From Chara braunii (lineage: Eukaryota > Streptophyta > Charophyceae > Charales > Characeae), in the NCBI GenBank assembly GCA_003427395.1, contig BFEA01000005.1, forward strand, positions 4,123,953 through 4,157,268: a stretch of DNA of 33,316 bases. Direction: 5' to 3'. This document shows, piece after piece, positions 20,204-30,061 of this stretch; positions within the stretch are counted from its first letter, which is position 1; every line of letters begins with the position of its first letter. The position numbers were made by a program, and so were the translations under genes. Under the pieces are notes generated by a model, which worked only from the letters and a program-made list of their open reading frames with translations, did not search any database and had not been told where the DNA came from.

Positions 20204-20931
20204 TATTTTCTCCACTCACCCTTATTAGTGCCCTTGGTGATGGAGTCTCAATCCTGGTGCTCCCTCCCTGGCTATGACTTCCACCTTCCCTAAACCCCTC
20301 TCCTCCCCCTTTTTACTTCCTCCAGGCTATGGTAGGTTGTTCTCACCTTGGCTAAGGAGTCCTCCCCTCTAGAAAGGCTAATGAGACTCCTTCTAGCCTC
20401 TTTCTTTCTCCCACAGCCTGGGGCTATGGCGGACTACCTTCCTCACTACTATCCAACCTCTAGAACCTCCTCCTCTAGCATATCACCATATCCAGGCTCT
20501 AGACAGGCAGCGGTTCCCTTCCTCCCACTTCTAAGCGGGTAGAGTTTTCTCACGGGCTCATTTGGGCAGCATGGGCTCTCCTCATGCAAATGTGGGAGTG
20601 GCGGACTGAACCTTCGGCTTTTGTAGACTGAAAAAGGTGCACCGCCCAGCCCATAGGCCTTCCCATGTGCCTCAAGGTGGACCGAGGTACCCCGAAGGCA
20701 ATTTTTCACCACTAGGCCCCTCCGGAGGTACCTGGGCCTCATTTTGGCCAGGAACATGTAGTCCGAGTGGTTGGTACGAACTCGGACTACCCCTTGGCCT
20801 CCCTTGGCCTCTTCTCATCTTCAAAAATGTTGTCTCATAGGGCCCCCAAGCCCAAGGTGCAGCCTTTCTTGAAAATTGAAGGCCTAGAGACCTTTTCCTT
20901 GCCCTTTTCTGATATAGGTCTCTTTTGAGTA
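20202..20931. other. Unassigned CT-rich spacer
   Basis: No domain recognised. The 102-codon minus-strand frame at 20449-20757 and plus-strand frames near 20348 and 20637 have no family features. Contains one clear hairpin (20758-20790). Confidence 0.4.
20758..20790. repeat. Hairpin GTAGTCCGAG...CTCGGACTAC
   Basis: Perfect 10-bp stem with a 13-nt loop. The arm sequence resembles the CAGTCCG/CGGACTG hairpins of the macrosatellite next door. Confidence 0.75.
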
Positions 20932-21309
20932 GGCCAGCCTATTTTCCCATGTGGCGGCACATTTTCAGCCTTGGATCTGGCTGAGATCCAAGGTCTACAA
21001 TATTATGAGCTACCCCCAAGTGGTTCTTGCTTCAATTTTGGGCCTCTAAGTTGATTTTCTGAATTCCTGGTGCATCTGTCTCTCTTCTAGGGCCAAATGC
21101 ACAGATTTGTTTTTTTCCCTCTTTTGTTTCTTTCCTTTTTGGGCTGCCACCTCATTCCGGGGCTAGCCGTTTTGTGCTGCCCCACAAAAAACGGCTAGTT
21201 CTCCTCCACCATAAGATCTGATCTCAGATCTATGGCTCACAAAAAAAACAGTCAACTCATTTCTGCATTTTCTCTAATTTTTTTCTCTTTAATTCAGATT
21301 TTGTGGAGT

Positions 21310-21323
21310 GCAATCCGGATTGC
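21310..21323. repeat. Perfect palindrome GCAATCCGGATTGC, copy 2
   Basis: Identical to 12717-12730 although the surrounding sequence has diverged. Confidence 0.8.
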
Positions 21324-22250
21324 CCTCCTTGAATCTAGGAGGGATGAGGTCATCATAGGGACCTGCCAGTCCCTACTGCAGCAGTTTTAACAGGCTGGCA
21401 CATTTCTCTCCACTCATTTCTCCCTTTTTGTCTCATTCTCCCTCCTTTTTCTCCCCTTCTTCTCTCTTTCTCTTTTATTTCTGTTGTGACAAGTGTCAAG
21501 CAGCTGTGCAGCCTTTCTCTAGGCCTTAGAACCCCACTCAAGGCCAGATTCTCAACAGTCATTAGGTCGTTATACTTCGAATTGCAATAGTGGCACCCCC
21601 ATGCTCCTAGGGAGCTCCATTTTGGCTACGTTATTTCCGATTTTGGAACCCCTTGCTCCGATTTTCCTCGGACAACCATTTTTTCATGTGGAGCTCCTTG
21701 GGGCTCTATTTTCTCAGGCCTAGATAATCCGTGATGTCTCGGACTGCTGGGCAAGCCCCCTACCACCATTATTCCTCGTTGCCTTCCTCCCATGACCCTC
21801 CCACTTGGTTTCGCTGGCACTTGCACTAGTAGTGCTAATATTTCACACCGTCGAGATCAAGGCGCCGTCCGCTAAAGTTGTTGTTTATTTTTCTTTACTT
21901 GGCCCAAGGCTCCCTTCGGAACACCCAGGGTCCCCGCCACTTTTTCCACACTAATCCCATTTTCTTACCCCGCCGGTAGTCCCGCCGGCGCGCGCCCTAT
22001 TTTTCCGACCCCTTATTATTTGGGTTCACTTTGGTCCCCGGCAACATCCCGGATGGTGCCTCATTTTATTTTTGTGGTCCCCTTGTCCTCGGTGGTCCAA
22101 CACCCCTCCTTTGCGTGCCGATTTTCCCTGCCGCGAGGTCTCATCTCACGGTTGCCATTTACTGTCTCCGTTTGCCCCACGCCGAAATCTCATTTTTCTA
22201 GCCCATTGGCCTTGTCATAGCTCATTTTCCCTTAGCCTGGGCATCCTCAT

Positions 22251-22274
22251 GCAGTCCGTTGTAACTCGGACTGC
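22251..22274. repeat. Small hairpin GCAGTCCG...CGGACTGC
   Basis: Perfect 8-bp stem with an 8-nt loop. Equivalent position to 13655-13678 in copy 1. Confidence 0.75.
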
Positions 22275-22442
22275 AGTAAGGGTCAATTCTCTAGCCGCAC
22301 TCCCTCATAACTAGCACCTTACTTGAAAGAAAACAAACGGCCAACTCCCGGATGCATCCGGACTTGATTTTGGCTCCGGATGCCCCTAAAACATGTGTTT
22401 CACCTCCCCTATGTAATCCGTTATTTTTCGGTTGTATGGGGC

Positions 22443-22487
22443 CTTGATTTTCTTTGATTTTCTCTGCAAAAATCAAAGAAAATCAAG
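22443..22487. repeat. Conserved long hairpin, macrosatellite copy 2
   Basis: Perfect 19-bp stem (22443-22461 with 22469-22487) around the loop CTCTGCA, which is identical to the loop at 13866-13872. Confidence 0.9.
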
Positions 22488-22592
22488 TCCATTCCAACTG
22501 CTATATTCCAGGACGAATCTGGTCATGGATGCATCTCCCCAAGTGACCGTTTTTTGACTGTTAGTGCCCTTTTGTCTTTTCCTCCCTCTTTC

Positions 22593-22885
22593 TTTTTCTT
22601 TTTCTTTTCTTTTATTTTCCCTCTATTTGTGGACAGTACGGACTTGCCAGTCCCTACTTGCTGCAGTCCCAACTGACGGCCAACTCACTCACTCCCTCTC
22701 ACCCATTTTGTCTTATTCTCCCTCATTTTTCTTTTTCTTTTCTTTTATTTTCCCTCTATTTGTGGACAGTACGGACTTGCCAGTCCCTACTTGCTGCAGT
22801 CCCAACTGACGGCCAACTCACTCACTCCCTCTCACCCATTTTGTCTTATTCTCCCTCATTTTTCTTTTTCTTTTCTTTTTCTTTT
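22593..22885. repeat. Recent 133-bp tandem duplication
   Basis: The segment with ATTTTCCCTCTATTTGTGG at 22614 recurs at 22747, offset 133 bp. By eye the two copies are identical over the full period, and a partial third start (CTTTTTCTTTTC) follows. The copies contain the CTGCCAG/GCCAGTCCCTACT motif. Confidence 0.9.
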
Positions 22886-22965
22886 TACATACCATGTGTC
22901 AACTAGCCGTTAAGGCCCTTTTCTAGGCCCTTTCTCTTAGTTTTGGCCCTTCCTCTCCTCTTGGT

Positions 22966-22989
22966 GCAGTCAGTTGTGACTCAGACTGC
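22966..22989. repeat. Small hairpin GCAGTCAG...CAGACTGC
   Basis: Arms GCAGTC and GACTGC. Equivalent to 14231-14254 in copy 1. Confidence 0.65.
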
Positions 22990-23224
22990 AGTTTTGGTTC
23001 TCTTTTGCCCATTGCAGCTCCCTTTTACTCCCATTCTTCCCCGATAGTGGGCTCCCTTACTCCGATTTACCCCGGGGGCCTTACTTTCCCACGGGCTTTC
23101 TTTTTACTCAATTTTCTTGGGGGAGGTTGATCCGAGATTTTTCAAATTGCTCCCATGCCTCCCACTTTAATTTCCTTCACTTTTCTTTTTCTTTTCAGCC
23201 TCCCCGTTCGCTCCCACTAGTACC

Positions 23225-23880
23225 CACACTAGCGGAGCTAATATTCTTTGGCCGTCAAGATCCTTGATCTTGACGGTGCGCCTTGCTTTAATTATTCGCA
23301 CTTCACGTCGCTCCTTGCTTTTTCTCTTGGGACGTCACAAGTCCCGCCACTTGTCCCACGCTGGTCCTTAGTATTTATTCCGCCGTGGACCGCCGACTTT
23401 TATCCCGCCGGTGGTCCCCGACACTTAGTCCCGTTGGCGGTCCCCAACACTTATCCCGTCGGCGGTCCCCGACACTTGGTCCCGTCGGTGGTCCTCGACA
23501 TTTAGTCCCGTCGGTGGTCCCCGACACTTAGTCCCATTGGCGGTCCCCGACACTTAGTCCCGTCGGTGGTCCCCGACACTTAGTCCCGTCAGCGGTCCCC
23601 CTACCCTCTGTTGTATCGGACTCCAGTGCCCTGCCTGTCCTCAAGCTGCGTCCTTCTGCGCCTGAATCTCCTCGCTCGTTTCTCTTCCACCGCTAGCTCT
23701 TTCCTGCGGTTCTCAATCCGAGGCACCGTTGCTCTCGCCAGCTTAGTCCTTTGCTTTTTTCTCTTCTCGTCCCTCCTTATTCCCGATTTCTCTGCCGTGC
23801 ACAAATTGGCTCTATACAAGCTCTTGAGTGATGGGAAGTCATTCGGGACCCACCGCTCCCGACAATGATAAATGAGGTCG
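23225..23880 (+). repeat. Segment with inverted relative at 17.04-17.82 kb
   Basis: See 17040-17815. It contains the eight-copy minisatellite and ends with GGGAAGTCATTCGGGACCCACC near 23830, the counterpart of the minus strand near 17090. The 85-codon frame at 23611-23868 is Ser/Leu/Arg-rich and unassigned. Confidence 0.6.
23401..23607 (+). repeat. 26-bp minisatellite, 8 copies
   Basis: The unit is CCCGTCGGTGGTCCCCGACA plus CTTAGT, with 25-26 bp spacing and mostly transition differences. The inverted relative has three copies (17627-17704). Confidence 0.95.
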
Positions 23881-24112
23881 ATCCAATTCCGATGACGGAC
23901 GGATCGTGGTTCAAACGCAAGAATATGAGAAGGTCTTCATTGTTCAACTTGTTGTCGGTGCGTTGTGACTCAACAAGCACAAACACCTACGAGCTTTCAT
24001 AGGGGTCTTGAAAGTTGGCTATCCGCGGCACTGAAAAAAATTGGATAACGGCGAACTCGATCGGTGTAATACGGAGTCGTAGAATATCCCACTAACCGCC
24101 CTCATCCATAAC
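23881..24112. other. Unassigned transition to GC-richer region
   Basis: No repeat or domain recognised. Composition becomes less CT-biased from here on. Possibly the left edge of the mobile element inferred for 24-33 kb, but no terminal repeat was found. Confidence 0.35.
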
Positions 24113-24116
24113 ATTC

Positions 24117-24140
24117 GAAGTTCGTCAGGATCCGGACTTC
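24117..24140. repeat. 24-mer quasi-palindrome, copy 1
   Basis: GAAGTTCG - 7 nt - CGGACTTC-type arms around TCAGGAT. If translated: KFVRIRTS. Confidence 0.8.
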
Positions 24141-24393
24141 CAATACTGACCGATTCTGATTGCCACTTGACTCTCGACGACACATACAATTGCCACAAAT
24201 TTGAAGTTTTTTGCCGTCGTCGGACTTGGGAGTCTTGTTCATCAACTACTCTCACTAAACCCCATATGCCTTTGAATGAAATATTGCAGAACAACATTCG
24301 TTATATGCGGATTTCGCCAGAGCTTGAACTCCTGGTGACCGGTTCGGATCTCATCTACCGTTCGACAAAAGCAGAGGACGCGGATATAAAGTG

Positions 24394-24588
24394 TTTCGCT
24401 ATCCGATGTTCGAGTGTTCTCCACACAAGGGGACTGAATAAGTTCGGATGTCGGAGGACTTGGGAGTTCCGTTCATAAACTGCTCTCATTGAACTGAGAG
24501 CAGTTTATGAACGGAACTCCCAAGTCCTCCGGCATCCGAACTTATTTAGTCCCTTAGTGTGGACAACACTCGAACATCGGATAACGTA
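24394..24588. repeat. Near-perfect hairpin with ~95-bp arms
   Basis: Arms 24394-24488 and 24495-24588 are inverse complements with only a few mismatches and one or two 1-nt gaps, around a 6-nt spacer TTGAAC. The inner ~45 bp up to TAAACTGCTCTCA are perfect. The arm contains GTTCGGATGTCGGAGGACTT, a piece of the ~500-bp direct repeat, so it probably arose by inverted duplication of that repeat. Confidence 0.95.
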
Positions 24589-24615
24589 AAACTCAAAATA
24601 CTGTCTCTGACATTC

Positions 24616-24639
24616 GAAGTTCGCCGGAATCCGAACTTC
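24616..24639. repeat. 24-mer quasi-palindrome, copy 2
   Basis: GAAGTTCG - CCGGAAT - CCGAACTTC. The arms pair perfectly over 8 bp. If translated: KFAGIRTS. Confidence 0.85.
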
Positions 24640-24853
24640 AAATAGTGACCGATTCTGATCCTATCTTCCCTTTCCACACAAACACTAGCCTCGAATATGA
24701 AGTTTTTCGATGTCCCTGCTTCGCGTGTCCACGACAGAAGGACACTGACTTAGTTCGGATGTCGGCAAACTTTGGAGTTTCGTTCGTGAACTACTCTTGT
24801 TGAACCCCTGATGCCTTCGGATGATGCCCTGGACAACACCATCTATGGCATGT

Positions 24854-24877
24854 GAAGTTCGTCAGAATCTGAACTTC
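24854..24877. repeat. 24-mer quasi-palindrome, copy 3
   Basis: GAAGTTCG - TCAGAAT - CTGAACTTC. One arm mismatch. In the peptide frame it would contain a TGA, so this copy is not coding as KFxxIRTS. Confidence 0.8.
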
Positions 24878-25061
24878 AGATGCCATTGGAAAGGCCGTGG
24901 GCGGGGCCATGATAGCTTTAGCCTGTTTACGAACTCCATGTGTTATCCAAAGGCCCCTAGGGGTCGACTGAAGAAGTTCGGATTGCGATGAATTTGAAAA
25001 GTTCACTCAGGTGCAAGTACCGCCTTCCTGATGAACGCAAACATCGTGACTCACCGCGTGC

Positions 25062-25085
25062 GAAGTTCGCTGGGATCCGAACTTC
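25062..25085. repeat. 24-mer quasi-palindrome, copy 4
   Basis: GAAGTTCG - CTGGGAT - CCGAACTTC, perfect 8-bp arms. It lies about 130 bp before the likely start codon of the ParB-like gene. Confidence 0.85.
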
Positions 25086-25137
25086 GACTGTTGAAGGGCA
25101 TGGAATCCGGTTGGTTTGCGCTGTCCAAGTGAATTTT

Positions 25138-25214
25138 GTCTTTGCAGAACGTGTGTACTGGCGCTATTTCTATACTGACTCGATTTCATCCTTGCTTGTT
25201 CAATTGCAGACACA
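25138..25214 (+). promoter_or_regulatory. Leader with 3' splice-site-like sequences before the ParB-like gene
   Basis: TTTTGTCTTTGCAG ends near 25148 and CTTGTTCAATTGCAG ends at 25209. Both have a pyrimidine tract plus AG. The second is followed five bases later by ATG (25215), so a 5'UTR intron is plausible. No TATA box is convincing. Confidence 0.35.
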
Positions 25215-26279
25215 ATGTCTTCTTCGAGGAGTTGGAGCAGCATGCAGATATCTCCGGGGGTCATGAGTGGCGTGCGGAAACCTCAGGGAGGGAGTCGGGT
25301 AAATAATCGACACGACGGTCTGCTACGCGACGAAGGGCCTGTCCTGGTCCAACCACATGAAGGCAAAATAGTTTGTCGATTGGTGTTGTGGCGATGTTTC
25401 CAACCCCACTAAGGCGCCATGCAGACCTGTCATTTTCGTCGACGACGGCAAACGTCGTGGACTGTTAGGGACCGTCGTCGGGTGGGAGGACAACAAAACG
25501 GGTCGCCGCCATTTCCTGATGCGATTGTACGGGTCTAAGGGTAACATCATCGCCAATTCTAAAGGTGCAATTTTGGATTGGGACCTTTTCCAGGGTTTTG
25601 GAGCGGCGTCAGTAAACACCTCGTTCTACCACGAACTTTCACAGGAAGGGTTCGTTTTGGGTTGGGAATTTTTCGACCACTTGCTAATGAAGAATGCGGA
25701 TTTGGGCAGCCCCTGCGATGTTGGGCCTGCACAAGCGTTGTCTATGTCGTTGTTGATGTGCAGTGGTTTGGAATCCAGCGGGACTCCTATGGAGGGAGGA
25801 GATCTAGGTCAGGGTTCACCAACTGAGCTGTGGCGGGGCGAGTGCAGTGAACACTTTGACGATAGTGACGACGACGGGCCGCCCCCGCCTTCATCGCGAC
25901 CGAGAGACAGGGCAGTCGTGTCTATTCCAAGGATCTAGGAGGTCACTCCCGTACGCGAGCGGCTGTCGTCTTCTTCGGGACTTGTGCCAGTCGATTCAGA
26001 TGTCGGTGACCCTGGCTTCAGAACTGGAGTTGGTGAGGATGTTTTTGTGGCCCCACAGGGAACGCAAGACGCTCCACAAAAGAGAAGGAGAGGTCCTCAA
26101 GTTGAGGCGGTGGGATCTTCTAAGAAACCAAAGATAACAACCCCGAAGATGGCGGACCAAAAGAGGAAGAAGGTTGGAGGGGAACAAGGTGCCTCTGGTT
26201 CAAAACATTCTGCTTTGAAGGGGAAGGAGCCAGAACCCATGCGTCCAGCAAACATTGATGTCGACGCCTCATGCTTTTT

Positions 26280-26730
26280 GGAATTTGAGGACGGCGTGCG
26301 GACACAGCGGGAGTTTAAAATTAGCCTTGCGCAAGTCGTCGATCTCGGTGAATGGGAATGACAGTACAACCAGTGGTCGCTAAACCCCGTCCACATCGAA
26401 GGGATCAAGATGACGATGCTTGAAGCTTTCAGGGACAAGGCGCATTCGTACGATTTGCCAACTATGAAACTCGCGCCACTAGGCTTGGGAAAACCTGTGT
26501 AGGGGGTACGTGCGGTGCATCTGAAGCCTCAACAGTGGGATGATGATTTAGCTGGCAAGTACTACTACTACGTTGTTAGTGGACAGCACAACTCGGCTGC
26601 TGCGAGGTCGCCGCTCGGTACCAAAGTGGTGAAGAAATACAACTTCGAGCAATGGCCAGCTAGTATGATGTACTTCTCGGACGATTGAGGGATACGCCCT
26701 TGTCAGTTCCCAAGACAATAAGAAGGATCA
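26280..26730 (+). other. ParB/Srx-like segment
   Basis: The order FKISLAQVV, SLNPVHIEGIKMTMLEAFRD, DLPTMKLAPL, VHLKPQQWDDD, then KYYYYVVSGQHNSAAAR (26557-26607) and, after a frameshift, IEGYALVSSQDNKKD resembles the ParB N-terminal fold: an 'I-l--I' strand, a helix choosing sites, and a V-x-G-x-(H/R)-R--A box. GQHN (26581-26592) sits where ParB has GER/HRR or related DGQHR proteins have GQHR. Known ParB domains bind CTP and load on palindromic parS sites. Whether this one does is inference. An Asn replaces the usual Arg of the box. Confidence 0.5.
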
Positions 26731-27859
26731 CAAGATGCCTCTGAGACAGTGCAAACTGTCGATGAAGGACATCCGCTGGCAGTGGTTTTACGAGGGATGT
26801 CGGAAAGTGGTTATGGGAAACCCCATTGGCAAAGAAGCACAGGTCGAAAAATGGCGGAAGTTCTGTGCATCGACGCTTCATACAACACCTTATAGCAACT
26901 TGTGGACCCTGGCAGATGCCACTAGAGAGGAGGCCATGAAGAAAAAGAACACGGCCCTGCGTTGTTATTTCCCACTCGCAATGGTTGGAGAAAGCGTTTG
27001 GAAACTGGGTATGGAGTTTTATGAGAAATGGGAAAAGGGAAAACTGCTCTCTCATGACGGGGCGAAGTGGACGATGAAAAAGAAAAAGGTGAGGGGTTTA
27101 AGGTCAGGCATTGACTATATCGAAAATGACAGGCTGTGCAGGAAGGAAGCCGTTTACAACGTTCCTGTTGAAGCCCCGACACGGAAAGGGAAAAAGGAGA
27201 AAAAGTCAGGCGACTGGTTTGTGCAGGTGACGGAACCCGATACGCATTGTTGGAAAAGTCCCTCACCGGCGGGGAGAAGTGCCGAGTGTTCAGGAAGGTC
27301 ATGAAATGTGGGGTCGTTTGGGTTCAGTCGGGTTAAGCTCGTTGGCGAAGCAAGGGAAGCTCGACATGCAGGAAATGGTGCACTTGGTGAAGTGCGACCT
27401 TGTGCTCGTGCGCCTGTGGAATTACCAGTTCAAGTACGAGAAGAACCCGATGCTGAGTGGAATGAGCATTACCAAATTTCCGTAAGAGCAGGAAGTCGAT
27501 ATTTAAAGACTTCGAGAAGTTTGGACTGGATGCCGAATTGTGGGACGGGAGTAGGAAACATGTCGCCGACTCAGGATTGTTCAAGGATTGCCCGACGTAC
27601 ATGGGTGCGAGGACGACAAGACTATAGAGGACATAGAAAAGCTCGTGAATCATAGGAAGTTGTCTCCTGAGTGGAAAAACAAGGTCTTGTCTGGATTGAG
27701 TAGAAACAGGTTGAAGAGCAAGAAACTCGCACTTGTTGAAGGCATTGCGAACATTCTATGGACTGATACAAAAGTCATTACATCCCTTGCACCATTCGCC
27801 AACGATCCGCTAGAGGCGCAGGTGAAGATCACAGAGTTGCAGGAGGTTGTGAATCACAC

Positions 27860-28480
27860 GAAGTGCCACACTTGCGTTCTCGATCTCTGTGAGCAAGTGG
27901 ACTTCAAGCACTGGACACCCCAAGCATTTGAGTCGTTGCATTCGCTTCTCCAATTATTGTTCCCGTCATACTGGACTCTTGTTACTTTCGTGCCACAGCA
28001 GTGGGACCTTTCATTTATGACGAATGTGCACCGTTTTTCTGTCGTCAAGGCAATGGCAGGGAAGTGGGTGAGGAAGGCTCACCATAAGAAAAGTTTTGCA
28101 GTCGGGAACGATGTGTATGCGATGGAGGATCGCCTTTGCATTCTGTTTAAAGGAGAAGATTTGCGGGAGAACACGTGTGTCGTGTACGAAGGGAGGCTAG
28201 CGCAGGCTGACGCAGCAGTTGTTCGGTTGCCTCATAAATTGACCCCGACGGACGTTTTCGAGATTCCCTTCCAGCCGTGCGATTGGTCGATGACCACACC
28301 AAGGAGAGAAGGCAAGGTGTATAGGGAGATGGAACGCAACCCCACCCAACTGGCCGGTCTTCTAGAATTCTTGTGCAGAAAGGGGGAGGGGGTTCTTTTC
28401 CTTGGGAAGCATCATGCGCAAGTGGTGTGGGAGCTTATAAAAAATGGTCGCCATGTTGTCGCATGGAAGGGAACTCCGAG
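27860..28480 (+). other. N4/N6 DNA methyltransferase-like segment (beta-class order)
   Basis: Frame 27588-28496. A strand ending in CVLDLCEQVDF (from about 27873) is where beta-class enzymes have DPPY. Then come LLQLLFPSYWTLVTFVP (the W-----l--lL-P-G-l-vf region), GKWVRKAHHKKSF and EDRLCILFKG (the W-K / hE-i-v-kG region). RNPTQLAGLLEFLCRKGEGV, LFLGKHHAQVVWELIKNGRH and VVAWEG then match HPTQKP--LL--LI...GD-VLDPF-GSGTT--AA---GR--IGIE. Both key boxes are altered (LDLCE for DPPY, FLGKHHA for FxGSGTT), so it may be a non-catalytic or very divergent member. ParB plus methylase fusions are known in phages and plasmids. Confidence 0.5.
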
Positions 28481-29703
28481 TTGCTGCAGTTCATGATGGA
28501 CTTCGTCAAAACCGAGGTGAACTCGGGGGCCAGCAACTGTGAGTTCGCGGTCAAGGAGGACAAACGGGAGCGGGTGTGGGACCCGAATACAAACATGTGG
28601 TTCAAATTGTCTGAACGCAAGAGGAATAAGATCTATAGGTTTCTCTTCTTGGATATGCGGCCGAAGAAGGACGATGATCCTAAGTACATCCGCCAGAAGG
28701 AACATATGTTGGCGTTGTTGGACAACTACCACAACGCCTCGTGCAGGAATGCAAGGTCCTTCCTTGACAAGCTGGAGTGTTAGTACTTCGTCGAAACAGA
28801 ACTGAAACTGGAGTTGGCCACTTACGCAGCCTTGATTTCCACCGAGGATGAGAAAAACACATGTGTCATTTTCGATGCAAAGTCAAAAGAGGAGGAAAGC
28901 GATAATGAGAGCATCGACCTTTCCTACGCCCCGTTTCCAGTGTCCTCGTCGGGCGGTCTGTCGGGAAGCCAAGCCACACAAGTGTCACCGGTGCCTGCTT
29001 CAACCCCTTCGAAGTCCCGGACACCGCTAATGATGAGACTGAAACTTCTCTCAGCCGCTGCAACGACGTTGCGTCCCTGGAGTGCGGTTCCGCAAAATCA
29101 TCCTTCTTTAAGGGATGCCAACATTCACTTCGAAGGACAGACGCACACCCGTTCGACTGAGGCAGAATGGGGTCATGACATGATTTGGCACTCGGGGTTC
29201 ATACAACCGGCTATCAAAGACGGTAGGTGGGTCATGGCAATTAGCGACGGGGATGGGGGCTGGTTCGCATATAACTGCAAGTCGAAGTCCAGGTTCCTTG
29301 ACCTGGCCAGGGTGGGGGACATCCAAAAGGTCATTCTCGAAAACGAACACATCCCAGAAAATCACCCAGTCATCAATTCGCATGTCGATCGTTTGTTCCA
29401 CGAACTCCTCGACAATCGGTGGTTGAAACTGGATCGTGAATTTCATAATTATGACTCGAGCCCCTCGAAGGGAAAGGTGGACTGGAAGCTGCCGCCTCCA
29501 ACTGGATCGGTTGGCAACACGGGGGTGAGCCCTCCTGGCGGCGGAGGGGAAGGGCACAACGGTAAAGGGATTGGTGAAGAGCACCCTCGCGAGGGACTCA
29601 GTGGACCGTCGGACGCTCGTGAGGGGGCAGAAGGCAGTGGAGCGGTGGAGGGGTAAGATTTTAGTCGACATCGAACAGGGGGTATAAATCTGCTTGAGGA
29701 CTT

Positions 29704-29727
29704 CAAGTCCGGTCGGATCCAAACTTC
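29704..29727 (+). repeat. 24-mer, copy 5 (in frame as FKSGRIQTS)
   Basis: CAAGTCCGGTCGGATCC plus AAACTTC. Arms no longer pair well. In the gene frame it reads KSGRIQTS. Confidence 0.7.
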
Positions 29728-29793
29728 GACTGACCACATGCAGACGAACGACTCGCCTCATCGTGCAGCCAGTGCGTCCCCACACAAAACGCT

Positions 29794-29817
29794 GAAGTCC
29801 GTCGGGATCCGTACTTC
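29794..29817 (+). repeat. 24-mer, copy 6 (in frame as KSVGIRTS)
   Basis: GAAGTCCG - TCGGGAT - CCGTACTTC, one arm mismatch, same frame as copy 5. Confidence 0.8.
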
Positions 29818-29895
29818 GCCCTCTCGTGAGCCAGTTCGGAAATCGGCAGCACATGGCGACTTAGGGGAGGGTGTACGAGGCGAGGAAACCGTGTT

Positions 29896-29919
29896 CAAAT
29901 CAGTCGGGATCCACACTTC
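29896..29919 (+). repeat. 24-mer, copy 7 (in frame as KSVGIHTS)
   Basis: CAAATCAG - TCGGGAT - CCACACTTC. Pairing is lost but the peptide FKSVGIHTS is kept, in the same frame as copies 5 and 6. Confidence 0.75.
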
Positions 29920-30061
29920 AATGGGAGGCGGTCTCTCATCTGCCGTTTTTATTGGGCGGGCCGAAACATCTTTGAACATCAACGACGTGCGGGCCCCCCG
30001 ACTGACATTGTTGTTGTGCGCGACCAAAATGCGTCGCCTGAGGAGGAGCAGCGACCACTAG

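Larger units (their letters stand above)
20932..23400 (+). repeat. CT-rich noncoding macrosatellite, copy 2
   Basis: Direct diverged copy of 12312-14640: same landmark order (CGGCACATTTTCAGCCTTGG at 20952, the palindrome at 21310, CCTGCCAGTCCCTACT at 21361, CTTGCACTAGTAGTGCTAA at 21820, the hairpin at 22443, TGCCAGTCCCTACTTG at 22647). The internal duplication is offset by about 1.28 kb (21361 to 22647). Short CT-biased frames are not coding. Confidence 0.75.
24113..24900 (+). repeat. Diverged ~500-bp direct repeat in leader DNA
   Basis: 24113-24300 and 24612-24850 share, in order, ATTCGAAGTTCG with a 24-mer, TGACCGATTCTGAT, a GAAGTTTTT word, a GTCGG-ACTT-GGAGT segment, TCGTTC-T-AACTACTCT and CC-GATGCCTT. 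The second copy has small insertions. Confidence 0.65.
25215..30061 (+). pseudogene. ParB-like and DNA-methyltransferase-like multidomain protein (broken)
   Basis: This is one gene of about 1,600 codons, reconstructed across frames. I start it at ATG 25215 (MSSSRSWSSM). Parts in order: an N-terminal segment (25300-25900, RPVIFVDDGKRRGLLGTVVG), a Ser/Lys-rich basic linker (25950-26260), a ParB/sulfiredoxin-like segment (about 26280-26720), a Lys/Trp-rich region (26735-27300), a methyltransferase-like segment (about 27860-28480), an unassigned domain (28480-29460, FLDMRPKKDDDPKYIRQKEH and GFIQPAIKDGRWVMAISD), and a Gly/Pro tail with in-frame KSxGIRTS-type repeats to 30061. Stops: TAG 25369, 25936, 26500 and 28781, TGA 26359, TAA 29654. 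Frame changes are near 25290, 26688, several in 27240-27600, and 28465. The long frames are collinear, which argues for one former gene. The function as a whole is unknown. Confidence 0.6.

Noticed and set aside
23401-23607. CRISPR or protein repeat from the 26-bp units
   Set aside because: Units abut without spacers. 26 is not a multiple of three, so no stable peptide repeat.
29108-29854. 248-codon minus-strand frame
   Set aside because: It lies opposite the plus-strand frame that fits the collinear ParB-like gene. No domain, composition typical of an antisense shadow.
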